Source: Salibacterium aidingense DSM 18341
GTDB lineage: Bacteria; Bacillota; Bacilli; Bacillales; Marinococcaceae
Length of the DNA stretch: 64,000 bases
Direction: 5' to 3'
NCBI RefSeq assembly: GCF_000429685.1
Contig: NZ_AUCI01000002.1
Location: 62,001 to 126,000, forward strand
Both the position numbers and the translations under genes were made by a program. Shown piece after piece: positions 15,438 to 24,686 of this stretch. The notes below the pieces were generated by a model. The model saw only the letters and a list, made by a program, of their open reading frames with translations, was not told where the DNA came from and did not search any database. The stretch's first letter is position 1. Each line of letters opens with the position of its first letter.

Positions 15438-16844
15438 ATGGCAGTTGAGCAGACGGATTATCCGATATGGAGTATAAAACAGAAAACAACGGGTTCAAAA
15501 GAGTTTATGGATAAAGCAAAAACAGTGATGCCCGGCGGGGTAACTGCTAATATCAAATACTTTGAACCGCATCCCATCGTCATGAAACAAGGGAATGGAT
15601 CGAAAATTATAGATGTAGATGGGAACGAATATATCGACTATTTGATGAGTTATGGTTCTCTTATTACGGGTCATGGGCATGAGAATGTGAAGGCAGCGAT
15701 GATGAATCAGATGGAAAAGGATGGAACGTGGCTTTTTGGCACGCCGCACGGGCTGGAAGTTGAGATGGGAGAAAGGCTGAAACATTATTTTCCTTCCATG
15801 GAAAGGGTTCGTTATACAAACTCTGGCACAGAAGCCACGTTATTATCGCTTCGGCTGGCGGCCGCCCACACCGGGAAGCATAAAATTGCAAAATTTGAAG
15901 GTCATTATCATGGAGGATACGATCAAATGCTTCTCAGCATTAACCCTCCCGTAGAGGAAGCGGGGAGAGAGGAAGCTCCGGAAGCAGTGCCGGAATCGAA
16001 AGGGATGCATCCGTCCCATCAGCAGCAGACTCTGGTACTGCCATTTAATGATCTAAAGGCCTGTGAAGCATTGCTTCGGAAACATCAGCACGAAATTGGT
16101 GCAGTGATGCTGGAACCTGTTCAGGGAGGAATAATTCCGGCGGAACTTTCCTTCCTACAAGGATTAAAAAAGTTGACGGAAAACCTGGGAATGGTGCTTA
16201 TTTTTGATGAAGTGAAAACGGGCTTTCGCACAGGACTTGGAGGGGCGCAGCAGACGTATGGGGTGGAACCTGACCTTACTACGCTGGGAAAAGTAATTGG
16301 CGCCGGGTTTCCAATTGGAGTAGTAGGGGGTAAAAAAGAAATAATGATGCAAAGTGCTCCGGATACAGGGGCCGATGTTTTTGACAGCAGTCAAAGCAAA
16401 CATGCTTCCGCATATGATGTTTTATTTCACAGCGGCACGTATAACGGGCATCCTATGATACTCGCAGCAGGTTTAGCTGTCATGGATGAACTGGAGGAAA
16501 AGATGGAACAAGTGCTGGGTAAAACGGAAAAGTTAAAGCAGGGAATTGATAGAATTTTTTCGGCATACGGAGTAAAGGGCGGTACCATTGGCATCGGTTC
16601 CATATTTAGTGTATTATTAACGGAGAAGGAAAATATTCGAAATTACAGGGACCTCCAATCTACGAACCTGGCATTAAAAAAAGAAATAGATTACCGTCTG
16701 CTTGAAAAGGGGATTTATACGAAGCCGATGAGCCGTTATAGTCTATCGACGGCTCATAAGGATGAGGATATAGAGCAAACATTGGACGCTTACGAACAAG
16801 TTATAAGCAGGGTCTTTGGAGGATCCCCTTTTCATCGTATGTAA
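15438..16844 (+). CDS. Class III (GSA-type) pyridoxal-phosphate aminotransferase
   Basis: The 468-residue enzyme follows the glutamate-1-semialdehyde aminotransferase pattern: MPGGVTANIKYFEPHP near the start, the PLP-phosphate segment NSGTEATLLSLRLA, LIFDEVKTGFRTGLGG with the PLP-ring aspartate, and the Schiff-base lysine in TTLGKVIGAGFPIGVVGG. It is longer than HemL (about 430), with an insert around EEAGREEAPEAVPES, and it lacks hem neighbours, so it is probably a catabolic or osmolyte-related transaminase. It is followed 15 bases later by a MurR/RpiR regulator, then a TRAP-TAXI transporter. GGGAGGAAG precedes ATG 15438. The substrate is unknown. Confidence 0.85.
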   Translation: MAVEQTDYPIWSIKQKTTGSKEFMDKAKTVMPGGVTANIKYFEPHPIVMKQGNGSKIIDVDGNEYIDYLMSYGSLITGHGHENVKAAMMNQMEKDGTWLFGTPHGLEVEMGERLKHYFPSMERVRYTNSGTEATLLSLRLAAAHTGKHKIAKFEGHYHGGYDQMLLSINPPVEEAGREEAPEAVPESKGMHPSHQQQTLVLPFNDLKACEALLRKHQHEIGAVMLEPVQGGIIPAELSFLQGLKKLTENLGMVLIFDEVKTGFRTGLGGAQQTYGVEPDLTTLGKVIGAGFPIGVVGGKKEIMMQSAPDTGADVFDSSQSKHASAYDVLFHSGTYNGHPMILAAGLAVMDELEEKMEQVLGKTEKLKQGIDRIFSAYGVKGGTIGIGSIFSVLLTEKENIRNYRDLQSTNLALKKEIDYRLLEKGIYTKPMSRYSLSTAHKDEDIEQTLDAYEQVISRVFGGSPFHRM

Positions 16845-16859
16845 AAGGGGGAGTGCTGC

Positions 16860-17714
16860 ATGCTGGACAGCGATGTGTATAAGAGGATCACCGAGCTTCA
16901 GGATCAAATGAGCAAATCACAGAAAAAAATCGCTGGTTATCTTATTAATCATTCAGAGACGGCGCCCTTTTTAACCGCATCCAAACTGGCAAAACATGCG
17001 GGAGTTGGGGAAGCAACCGTCGTCCGCTTTGCTGTATTTCTGGATTTTAAAGGATATCCGGACATGCAGCGTCATCTCCAGGAAGCCCTGCAGCGAAAGT
17101 GGACCTCCGCGGAAGTTTTTGCCCGCACGACAGATGAGACCGATCCCCCGGAGAATGCCGTGTCGGAAATATTATCGGATGATATGCAGAACCTGAAAGA
17201 AACCCTGCAGCAAATGGACGCCAAGGTTTTTGAAGAAGCGGTGAACGATATTATCCAGGCGAACCGTATTTATATTATTGCCTACCGCAGCGCTGCCAGC
17301 ATCGGCTCGTTTTTGGAGTTTTATTTAGATCTTGTGCTTCAGAACACAGAGCTTTTGAGAGAAGCAGATGGTGTTTCCGAGCATTTGCTTGATATTACTC
17401 CCGATGACCTTGTGATTGGATTTGGTTTTTCCCGGTATACGAAACGCACCGTAGAAGTATTAAAGTATGCGAAACACCGGGGAGCAAAAACTCTCGTATT
17501 AACCGATCATTTAATGTCTCCGCTGGTGCCGTATGGAGACCGTAAGCTGCTTGCGGCCACAGAGATCAATTCTTTCATCGACTCGTTTGCCGCTCCGCTC
17601 AGTATAAGCAGTGCCTTAATTACGGCAGTAACAAGATCGGAACATAAAAAAGTAGAAGCAAGATTAAAAGAATTAGAAGGATTATGGGAAACATTTGATG
17701 TCTTTTATGACTAA
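16860..17714 (+). CDS. MurR/RpiR-family transcriptional regulator
   Basis: The 284-residue protein has an N-terminal HTH_6 domain (residues 1-77; LTASKLAKHAGVGEATVVRFA is the recognition region) and a C-terminal SIS sugar-isomerase domain (about 120-260), with FGFSRYTKRTVEVLKYAKHRG matching the phosphosugar-binding loop. Such regulators sense phosphorylated sugars or related compounds. It is co-transcribed with the aminotransferase gene (15-base gap, AAAAGGGGGAG site) and ends at a strong terminator. The six boxes upstream are its likely targets; the ligand cannot be read from the sequence. Confidence 0.88.
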   Translation: MLDSDVYKRITELQDQMSKSQKKIAGYLINHSETAPFLTASKLAKHAGVGEATVVRFAVFLDFKGYPDMQRHLQEALQRKWTSAEVFARTTDETDPPENAVSEILSDDMQNLKETLQQMDAKVFEEAVNDIIQANRIYIIAYRSAASIGSFLEFYLDLVLQNTELLREADGVSEHLLDITPDDLVIGFGFSRYTKRTVEVLKYAKHRGAKTLVLTDHLMSPLVPYGDRKLLAATEINSFIDSFAAPLSISSALITAVTRSEHKKVEARLKELEGLWETFDVFYD

Positions 17715-17719
17715 CAATA

Positions 17720-17761
17720 AAAAGAACCGATGGCCTGAAATAAGGCCATCGGTTCTTTTTA
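17720..17761 (+). terminator. Rho-independent terminator
   Basis: AAAGAACCGATGGCC pairs with GGCCATCGGTTCTTT around TGAAATA and is followed by T residues, ending the aminotransferase-regulator operon. Confidence 0.9.
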
Positions 17762-17837
17762 AGGCACTGGCATTTTGTTCAACTGAAAGGACCTTCTCCG
17801 GATCAAACTGTCGAATATAGACGTATTGGAGACAGAT

Positions 17838-17884
17838 GACGGTGGTTGAGAGGGGCGGTTCAGGCTTCTCCACCGCCGCTTTTC
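17838..17884 (-). terminator. Terminator of the TRAP permease gene
   Basis: On the minus strand GGCGGTGG and CCACCGTC form a stem just after the permease stop codon, with an internal GAACCGCCCCTC arm. The plus-strand GACGGTGGTTGAG resembles the terminator at 8983. T-run support is weak. Confidence 0.45.
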
Positions 17885-17886
17885 TT

Positions 17887-19836
17887 CTATGGTGAGACAG
17901 CTGTTTTTTTACCAGTATTTTGGCGGAAGCGCTGCAGGATATAGACGACAATAATAAGCCCCAGTCCTGGAAAGGCGATAAATAGATTAGGGATAAGCAG
18001 CATGATGCCGCCTCCGATAAGCATCAAACGTTCATACCACGTATTGCCGGTAACAAAATAATTGATCATGCCGGCGCTGATGCCTGTCATTCCGATGAAG
18101 GCGGTGATCAAGGCAGGAATCAGCGCAGCCGCGGTGGCATCCTGAAGAACGAGCACCGGATTCGTGACAAAAACGTATGGAACGACAAAGGCAGCGATCG
18201 CCAGTTTGACGGAAGTAACTCCTGCTTTCATTGGATTGGCTCTTGCGATGCCGGCTCCGGCGTAAGCGGCAAGGCAGACGGGCGGAGTGATATCTGCCAC
18301 AATGCCGAAATAAAAGACAAAGAAATGGGCGGCAATCTGCGGAACATCAAATCCCTGAGTTAAAGCAGGTGCTGCCAGAGAAGCTGTTACGACATAGTTG
18401 GCTGTGGTCGGCAGTCCCATTCCTAAAATAATGCAGGCGATCATCGTGAAAAACATGACAAGAAAAAAGTTGCCGCCGGCAATGTCAATAATTCCGTTTG
18501 CAATTTTCCCTCCGAGTCCGGTGAATACCACAACTCCGACAATAATGCCGGCGCTGGCACAGGCGGCAATGACAGGAAGAGCGATTCTGGCCCCCTGTTC
18601 GAGCGTATGCAGAATGTCTTTCAAAGAAAGCCGCGTACTGCTCCGGACAAAACTAATCGCAAAAGCAGCAAAGATCCCCCATAAGGCAGCGGTGGTCGGC
18701 GTATAACCGCTGTACAGCATAAATAATATCGCAGCAAGCGGCAGAAGCAGGTCGATCTGCTTTAATAAGGAGGATGGAGAAGGAAGTTCACTTTTGGGAA
18801 GTCCGTAAATTTTTAATTTGCGGGCTTCAAAATGAGTTCCTATAAAAACTCCCGTGAAGTACAGGAGCGCGGGAATGATGGCGACTAGAATAATGTCGCT
18901 GTAAGGAACGTTAATCGTTTCTATCATGATAAAAGCCGCGGCACCCATAATAGGGGGCATGATTTGTCCGCCTGTGGAAGCAGAAGCTTCTGCAGCAGCT
19001 GCGAACTCAGGTTTAAAACCAGCCCGTTTCATCATTGGTATCGTAAAGGAACCGGAACTTACCGTGTTGGCAACAGAGCTGCCTGTCACCATTCCCTGCA
19101 TGCCGGAAGCAAATACGGCTGCTTTTGCCGTGCCGCCTGTGAACCGCCCGGTAGCACCGAAAGCCAAATCATTAAAAAACTGCCCTATATTTGTCTGTAC
19201 GAGCATTACGCCAAAAAACAGGAATAGATAAATATAGGTCGATGATATTTGAATCGGCGTGCCGAAAATGGCTTCACTCGAATAGACAAGATCTGTCATG
19301 AGGCGGTCGAACTCAAATCCTGCATGTCCGAAATGAGGAAGCCCGCTTCCCCAGAGACCATACCCAATAGCAATCAATGCGATAATGACAATGGGTAGTC
19401 CTACAGCTCTGCGGGTTCCCTCAAGAAGAAGCAGGACAAAAACAGTGGCAACGATTTTGTCAAATAATCCGAATCCTGCGACAACCGAGCTTTGAAATAA
19501 ATGTTCGTAATTAAATACAATATAAAAGTTGGAAAACAAAGCGGTCAGGGATAAGAGAATGTCATACCAGGGAATGCCTTTGCGCCCGGTCATCGATTGT
19601 TTAAAGGGATACAACAGATAAATTAAGGACATGCCTCCGGCAAGGTGCACAGCCCCCTGAATAACTGAGCGGTAGGGATCATCCGCCGTCCATAAATGAA
19701 AAACGGTCAGAGCTATCCCCAGGATAGAAACCAAAATGGCCCATTTTCCCAGATTGGTGCGATATGTAGATTCCCGGTCGTATTTTTTTAATAGCTCGTC
19801 CCGGGATAATTCTTTATCTCCTTGTTCCTGGCTCAA
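17887..19836 (-). CDS. TRAP transporter fused permease (DctQ-DctM, 4TM/12TM type)
   Basis: The 649-residue integral membrane protein joins an N-terminal four-helix DctQ-like part (about residues 30-190) to a DctM part carrying the family signatures GMVTGSSVANTVSSGSFTIP, GGQIMPPIMGAAAFIM and ACIILGMGLPTTANYVV. Fused permeases of this type work with TAXI-family binding proteins and import small carboxylates or amino-acid-like solutes using a sodium gradient, which fits a halophile. It lies 151 bases downstream of its TAXI receptor gene. Context suggests it feeds substrate to the neighbouring aminotransferase. That link is inferred. Confidence 0.9.
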   Translation of the reverse strand: MSQEQGDKELSRDELLKKYDRESTYRTNLGKWAILVSILGIALTVFHLWTADDPYRSVIQGAVHLAGGMSLIYLLYPFKQSMTGRKGIPWYDILLSLTALFSNFYIVFNYEHLFQSSVVAGFGLFDKIVATVFVLLLLEGTRRAVGLPIVIIALIAIGYGLWGSGLPHFGHAGFEFDRLMTDLVYSSEAIFGTPIQISSTYIYLFLFFGVMLVQTNIGQFFNDLAFGATGRFTGGTAKAAVFASGMQGMVTGSSVANTVSSGSFTIPMMKRAGFKPEFAAAAEASASTGGQIMPPIMGAAAFIMIETINVPYSDIILVAIIPALLYFTGVFIGTHFEARKLKIYGLPKSELPSPSSLLKQIDLLLPLAAILFMLYSGYTPTTAALWGIFAAFAISFVRSSTRLSLKDILHTLEQGARIALPVIAACASAGIIVGVVVFTGLGGKIANGIIDIAGGNFFLVMFFTMIACIILGMGLPTTANYVVTASLAAPALTQGFDVPQIAAHFFVFYFGIVADITPPVCLAAYAGAGIARANPMKAGVTSVKLAIAAFVVPYVFVTNPVLVLQDATAAALIPALITAFIGMTGISAGMINYFVTGNTWYERLMLIGGGIMLLIPNLFIAFPGLGLIIVVYILQRFRQNTGKKTAVSP

Positions 19837-19951
19837 AAAACCACCCCCGATTAGATAAACATGAGCGCCTGCACGGTGCCGCTCTTCATATAAGTATAAT
19901 ATGAAAGAATACTATTTAAAATCCTTTTATTTTTAGTGCTCCGATTAGAAA

Positions 19952-19984
19952 TAAAAACGGCCGGATCCATTTATCCGGCCGCAA
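19952..19984 (-). terminator. Terminator-like hairpin between TAXI receptor and permease
   Basis: Read on the minus strand, CGGCCGGATA and ATCCGGCCG form a stem followed by TTTTTATTT. It should attenuate transcription into the permease gene, a common way to make excess binding protein. Confidence 0.8.
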
Positions 19985-19987
19985 GAG

Positions 19988-21076
19988 TTATTCCTCGTCA
20001 TTGGCTTCTTCTTCATTGTTTCCTCCATCCAGAAGCCCTTCTTCTTCAAAATATCTTTCCGACCCAGGATGGAGCGGCAGTCCTTCAGAGCCGTGCATAA
20101 TATTTTCCATCGTCATGTGTTGTCCTTGCTGATGTTCAATGCTGTCTGTATTTTCATACAGCTGCTTCGTGATTTCATATCCGGTTTCTTCATCAACGAG
20201 ATCAGTGGAGCCAACGAGAATAGCATAAGCTGTCACCGTACTTACCGGTTCATCAAGAAAGTCATACATTTCCGGCTCGATGTCGAGCTGACTGTAATCA
20301 CTGTCTGCCTCAATGTTTTCGAGTCCCTCCCCTTCAATAGGAAGGAAGACAACTTCACGCTGTGTAGCAAGTTCATTTATGTTCCCAGCCGGCAGTCCAA
20401 GAAAACCGAAGTTTGCATCAATATTCCCATTTTGAAGCTGAGAGGCAGCGTCCCCGAAACCTTCTTCCCGGGCGTCATAGTCTCCTTCTTCCAGACCGTG
20501 GGCTTCCAGGATCAATTTAGATGCCGCATTTGATGCGCTTCCGGGTGGTCCCAGATTTACCGTGCCTCCTTCCAATTCTTCAATGGAAGTGATGCCGGTT
20601 TGTTCTGTCGTGACCACCTGCATGACCTCTGGATAAATGTGACCCATAAATCCGAAGTTTTCGACTGCGTTTCCTTCGAAATCAGCTTCCCCATTTACTG
20701 CCTGAAGAGCAGTAGTGTGGACAGTCATTCCAAGTTCCATTTCCCCGCGTCCAATCCGGGCCAGGTTATCCACGGAAGCGTCTGTAGAAACGGAACTTAC
20801 ATCGAAGCCATCCAGCTCCACATTATCATTTAAAACATTTGCCATCTGCTGGCCGAGAGGATAATATGTTCCGCCGGTAGAACCGCTTCCAAGCTGTATT
20901 TCATCCCCGGAGCCGCCGGTGCCTTCTTCTTCCACCTCAACTTCCGGTTCCCCTCCAGAATCTTCTCCGCTGCCGGTGTCTTCATTGTCGCCGTCCTCTG
21001 TACCGCCGCCGCAGGCAGCAAGCAATACACCAAATGTAAACAGCAGAATCATTAGTAAAAATCCCTTTTTGTTCAT
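19988..21076 (-). CDS. TAXI-family TRAP transporter solute receptor (lipoprotein)
   Basis: The 362-residue lipoprotein starts MNKKGFLLM; lipobox LAAC precedes a very acidic Gly/Asp/Glu linker of about 45 residues, then the TAXI fold (IQLGSGSTGGTYYPLGQQMA, later GTVNLGPPGSASNAASKLIL and EEGFGDAASQLQNGNIDANF). TAXI receptors capture the solute for fused TRAP permeases. In-frame upstream starts exist to 21136, but the signal peptide begins cleanly at 21076. It is upstream of its permease in the same orientation, separated by an attenuating hairpin. The acidic linker is typical of salt-adapted bacilli. Confidence 0.88.
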   Translation of the reverse strand: MNKKGFLLMILLFTFGVLLAACGGGTEDGDNEDTGSGEDSGGEPEVEVEEEGTGGSGDEIQLGSGSTGGTYYPLGQQMANVLNDNVELDGFDVSSVSTDASVDNLARIGRGEMELGMTVHTTALQAVNGEADFEGNAVENFGFMGHIYPEVMQVVTTEQTGITSIEELEGGTVNLGPPGSASNAASKLILEAHGLEEGDYDAREEGFGDAASQLQNGNIDANFGFLGLPAGNINELATQREVVFLPIEGEGLENIEADSDYSQLDIEPEMYDFLDEPVSTVTAYAILVGSTDLVDEETGYEITKQLYENTDSIEHQQGQHMTMENIMHGSEGLPLHPGSERYFEEEGLLDGGNNEEEANDEE

Positions 21077-21209
21077 TGATTGATTTTCCCCCTTTGTAAA
21101 ATATATGAAACGACTACGCAGATTATATTTAATCAAATAACGAACCTATTGTCAAAATTTTATTAAAAAGGAAAACGAATACACAGGAAAGAGGACCAAA
21201 AGACATGCA

Positions 21210-21238
21210 AAAGCCTTCCGAGTTTTTCGGAAGGCCCT
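21210..21238 (-). terminator. Terminator of the MsmX-like gene
   Basis: GCCTTCCGA and TCGGAAGGC form a 9-bp stem with TTTTGC following on the minus strand, about 45 bases after the ATPase stop codon. Confidence 0.7.
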
Positions 21239-21279
21239 GCTGTATATTAATATAAGGGGGAGCTGAATAAAGAAAAACG

Positions 21280-22377
21280 TTAGCGGATCCGCAGTTCCGT
21301 ATCAGGGTCAAAGAAATGAACCTTATTCATGTCAAAAGCCATGTCCACGGTGGTATCTGCTTCAATTTCAGAACGGGAATCAACCCTGGCGATAAGCTGC
21401 TGCTCCCCGACAGTGCTGTAAAGAATAATCTCCGCCCCGTTCATTTCTGCCACCTCAATCGGCAGGGTGACCTTTGATTCCGGGGAAGATTCCAAAAACA
21501 GCGGCTCGTCGTGAATATCTTCCGGACGGACCCCCATAAGAAGCGGCTTATTTTCAAATCCCAGATCACGTAGTATTTTCATTTTTCCTTCCGGGACACC
21601 GATGGATACATTACCGATGTTAAAATAATTTCCTTCCAGCGTCCCTTCCAGAAAGTTCATGGCAGGAGAACCAATGAATCCGCCGACAAACAGATTTTCC
21701 GGACTTTCATACACTTCCTTAGGGCTTCCTACCTGCTGAATGATCCCATCTTTTAAAATAACAATGCGTGTCGCCATGGTCATAGCCTCGGTTTGATCGT
21801 GGGTAACATAAATCGTAGTGGAATTCAGCCTTTTGTGAAGTTTAATGATCTCGGCACGCATCTGTACACGCAGTTTTGCGTCCAGGTTGGACAACGGTTC
21901 ATCCATCAGAAACACTTTAGGATCCCGGACAATTGCCCGCCCGAGAGCAACACGCTGCCGCTGCCCGCCTGACAGAGCTTTTGGTTTACGATCCAGGTAT
22001 TCTTCCAGCCCGAGGATGGCTGCTGCATTGTCTACCCGTTCCTTAATATCTTCCTTTTTGAACTTACGGAGCTTCAGCCCGAATGCCATGTTATCATATA
22101 CATTCATATGAGGATAAAGCGCATAGTTCTGAAACACCATGGCGATGTCACGATCTTTGGGGGGAACCTCATTCATTCTTTTATCATCAATTAACAGGTC
22201 GCCTTCGGTGATGTCTTCCAGTCCCGCGATCATCCGTAATGTTGTGGATTTTCCACAGCCGGAAGGACCGACAAAAACGATAAATTCTTTGTCTTCCACC
22301 TGCAGGTTAAAATCATCAACGGCTGCTTCTCCGCCGTCATATACTTTTTTGATTTGATTCATTTTAATTTCAGCCAT
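21280..22377 (-). CDS. msmX: MsmX/UgpC-family multi-sugar ABC transporter ATPase
   Basis: The 365-residue ATPase has Walker [11 protein letters not shown], signature [14 protein letters not shown], Walker [17 protein letters not shown] and switch VTHDQTEA, followed by the C-terminal regulatory OB-like (MalK/TOBE) domain from about residue 235. In bacilli MsmX is a shared ATPase that powers several carbohydrate importers and is encoded apart from them, exactly as here with no permease genes nearby. A sequence matching the CcpA cre consensus lies 56-70 bases upstream. AAAGGAGCGG precedes ATG 22377. UgpC is the alternative name for close relatives. Confidence 0.9.
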   Translation of the reverse strand: MAEIKMNQIKKVYDGGEAAVDDFNLQVEDKEFIVFVGPSGCGKSTTLRMIAGLEDITEGDLLIDDKRMNEVPPKDRDIAMVFQNYALYPHMNVYDNMAFGLKLRKFKKEDIKERVDNAAAILGLEEYLDRKPKALSGGQRQRVALGRAIVRDPKVFLMDEPLSNLDAKLRVQMRAEIIKLHKRLNSTTIYVTHDQTEAMTMATRIVILKDGIIQQVGSPKEVYESPENLFVGGFIGSPAMNFLEGTLEGNYFNIGNVSIGVPEGKMKILRDLGFENKPLLMGVRPEDIHDEPLFLESSPESKVTLPIEVAEMNGAEIILYSTVGEQQLIARVDSRSEIEADTTVDMAFDMNKVHFFDPDTELRIR

Positions 22378-22432
22378 GCTATTTCCGCTCCTTTATGAAG
22401 ACGTTGTTATTTGATTTATAGTATATCGATAT

Positions 22433-22479
22433 AGACAGCGCTTTCATATAGAAAAAGTGACCAAAAAGAAAGCGCTGTC
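22433..22479 (-). promoter_or_regulatory. cre site within an inverted repeat upstream of msmX
   Basis: On the minus strand ATGAAAGCGCTGTCT (complement of 22433-22447) fits the CcpA cre consensus WTGNAANCGNWNNCW at every fixed position. It is one arm of a 12-base inverted repeat, GACAGCGCTTTC (22434-22445) and GAAAGCGCTGTC (22468-22479). Carbon catabolite control of a multi-sugar ATPase would make sense; the second arm breaks the consensus at one base. Confidence 0.6.
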
Positions 22480-22514
22480 TTTTGTGCAGGTTGCTGTATA
22501 GAAAGAAAACCGGT

Positions 22515-23411
22515 CTAGTCCCCTATTTTTTTAATAAGAATATAAAGAGCGGCAGCGTTTGGGAAGTGCTTCACATCTATTCCAATGCGGTCCGATACTT
22601 TTTCTAAACGGTATTGAAGGGTATTCCGGTGCATATGTAATTCTTTTGCGGTGAGGCTGCTGTTCAAATTACATAAAAAGAAATAATATAGGGTATCTAC
22701 GAGTTCTGTTTCTTTTTCCAGTCCGGCCAGAGCATAATGATACAGGTGCTGCTGCTCCGGTTTTTCTAACAGCGGAAGAATAAAGGGCAGTATTTCATAG
22801 TCCCGAAATGTCCGCTCTTTTGGAAACATGTTTCTTGCCATCTGAAAAAGCTGCTTTTCCTCCAGGTATATATATTTAATGTTTTCCTCCTGATGTATTC
22901 GTCTTCCAGAATAGATGAACACATCAAGCAGCAAATCGGCGGCAAGAATTCCGGCAAGTTCTCCGGCTTCAAACATTTCCGGATCTACATGTTTTTGATC
23001 AGGAAGAAGAACGATTAAAAAATTTTGCTCTAGAAATACAGTTTTTACCTGTTCGTCAAAATAATAACGGAGGGTCTCATGAAGATCTGTTTGATTTTCA
23101 TACAGCTTCCTGCCCTGCAAATAAAATAAACGAAACGAGTTATACTGTTTTAGAGAAGCCGGGCGGGGACCATCTTCATTGAAGTAGGAATACCATTCAG
23201 GGTTTCCGCTGTGGAAAGGGAGGGAATGGGATTTCTGGTGAAAGGAAAGTTCAAGAAGCTGTTCCTCTCTTTCGTTTAATTCCCCGGTTTTAATAGCGAA
23301 GGATTCGGAAGTATGAGATGATACATACACGGTATAAAGGTGCTTTTCGGACGGCAGGAGATTTTCTTCATAAACGGCGGATGGGAATAGTTGTCTCAGC
23401 TTATTAATCAT
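22515..23411 (-). CDS. PucR/CdaR-type transcriptional regulator
   Basis: The 298-residue protein ends with the PucR-family helix-turn-helix (about residues 240-296): LNSSLTAKELHMHRNTLQYR then LEKVSDRIGIDVKHF. The N-terminal 230 residues are a less conserved sensory part with no recognisable PAS or GAF motif. Regulators of this family control sugar-acid, purine or amino-acid catabolism. It is encoded just upstream of msmX in the same direction, 137 bases apart with the cre repeat between, so it may or may not share a transcript. The ligand and target are unknown. Confidence 0.8.
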   Translation of the reverse strand: MINKLRQLFPSAVYEENLLPSEKHLYTVYVSSHTSESFAIKTGELNEREEQLLELSFHQKSHSLPFHSGNPEWYSYFNEDGPRPASLKQYNSFRLFYLQGRKLYENQTDLHETLRYYFDEQVKTVFLEQNFLIVLLPDQKHVDPEMFEAGELAGILAADLLLDVFIYSGRRIHQEENIKYIYLEEKQLFQMARNMFPKERTFRDYEILPFILPLLEKPEQQHLYHYALAGLEKETELVDTLYYFFLCNLNSSLTAKELHMHRNTLQYRLEKVSDRIGIDVKHFPNAAALYILIKKIGD

Positions 23412-23561
23412 GTCTGTAACGATCCTTTCTCAAAAGGGGGATTCTACCTATATCCTACTAAGGATAAAAAAAATTATCTACATGGAAGAATGAAGGACCG
23501 TGTATGGAAGTAAATATATGGTACAATAAATACGAAAAAATGAATTGGTTGTGGTGATGAA

Positions 23562-24653
23562 ATGCCGGACGGTAAGTACTTTCGCATAGGATACGGGATC
23601 ATAATAATACTGGTGATTATTTACTTGGGGACATTGGTAGATTTTATTTTCCGGCCGATAGTGGTTCTTTTTTCCACTCTTTTTGCCCCGATCGTTATTG
23701 CAGGGGTATTGTTTTATTTATTCCGCCCTATTGTCCACCTATTATCAAAAAAAATACCAAAAGGGCTATCTATTCTCCTGTTGTATTTGATGGTCGCAGG
23801 CCTGCTTGTTCTGCTTGTGTTTCTTGTTGGTCCTTCGTTACAGAATCAATTTAATAATTTAGTGAAAAATGCGCCGGCTCTTGTAAATGAAGCCCAGCGG
23901 ATGATCGTAAACCTGCAGAATCAGGAATGGTTTAACAATTTTATCGCGGAAATGGATTTTTCCTGGAAGGAGTTGACCTCCCGGGCAGCCGAATATGCAA
24001 ATGATGTATTGGCCGATCTAGGGAGCAATATCGCAAATGTAGTCGGTATGATTACGAGTGTCGTTATTGTTATACTAATTCTTCCTTTCATTTTATATTA
24101 CATGCTGAAAGAAGGGAAAAAGGCACCAAATTTTATCCTCCGTCTTCTCCCTGCCAAACAGGAAAAAGAAGGCCGCCGGATTTTAAGCGATATGGATGAC
24201 GCACTCAGCTCCTATATTCAGGGACAGATTATTGTCAGCTTCTTTGTTGGGATATGCGTGTTTATCGGTTATGTTATTATTGGCCTGGATTATCCACTGG
24301 TGTTGGCGGTCGTGGCGATGTTCACCAATATCATTCCATTTATCGGCCCGTGGATTGGAACCTTTCCGGGCGTGATTGTCGGGCTGCTGGATTCGCCGTT
24401 TATGGCACTGCTCGTTGTGTTTGTCGTTGTCATCGTTCAGCAGATTGAAAGCAACCTCATTTCTCCTCAGGTAATGGGCAGGAAGCTTCATATTCATCCT
24501 TTAACGATTATTTTACTGCTGCTTGTTGCTTCCCGGTTTGCAGGCATAGTGGGACTTTTACTCGCCGTCCCCACATATGCCGTTGCTAAAGTAGTTGTCA
24601 GCCATACGTATAGATTGTTAAAGTTAAGAAACAGACCACCGGAAGATACGTGA
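23562..24653 (+). CDS. AI-2E family transporter (YdbI/PerM-like)
   Basis: The 363-residue membrane protein has two hydrophobic hairpins at the N-terminus, a soluble helical middle (about 95-145), then five or so further helices with the family hallmark GLDYPLVLAVVAMFTNIIPF, IGPWIG and IESNLISPQVMGRKLHIHPL. The family includes exporters of the AI-2 signal, sodium-proton antiporters of halophilic bacilli and proteins of unknown substrate. A sodium antiport role would suit this organism but is only a possibility. GGTGATG precedes ATG 23562. A rhodanese gene follows in the same direction. Confidence 0.85.
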   Translation: MPDGKYFRIGYGIIIILVIIYLGTLVDFIFRPIVVLFSTLFAPIVIAGVLFYLFRPIVHLLSKKIPKGLSILLLYLMVAGLLVLLVFLVGPSLQNQFNNLVKNAPALVNEAQRMIVNLQNQEWFNNFIAEMDFSWKELTSRAAEYANDVLADLGSNIANVVGMITSVVIVILILPFILYYMLKEGKKAPNFILRLLPAKQEKEGRRILSDMDDALSSYIQGQIIVSFFVGICVFIGYVIIGLDYPLVLAVVAMFTNIIPFIGPWIGTFPGVIVGLLDSPFMALLVVFVVVIVQQIESNLISPQVMGRKLHIHPLTIILLLLVASRFAGIVGLLLAVPTYAVAKVVVSHTYRLLKLRNRPPEDT

Positions 24654-24686
24654 TAATACTAATAATAAGAGTGAGGGATCAAGCAA

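Noticed and set aside
15145-21280. GAAA-N7-TTC boxes ahead of the TRAP-TAXI genes
   Set aside because: Near-matches at 19900 and 21105 break the pattern (wrong spacing or ending), so the array appears confined to 15246-15418.
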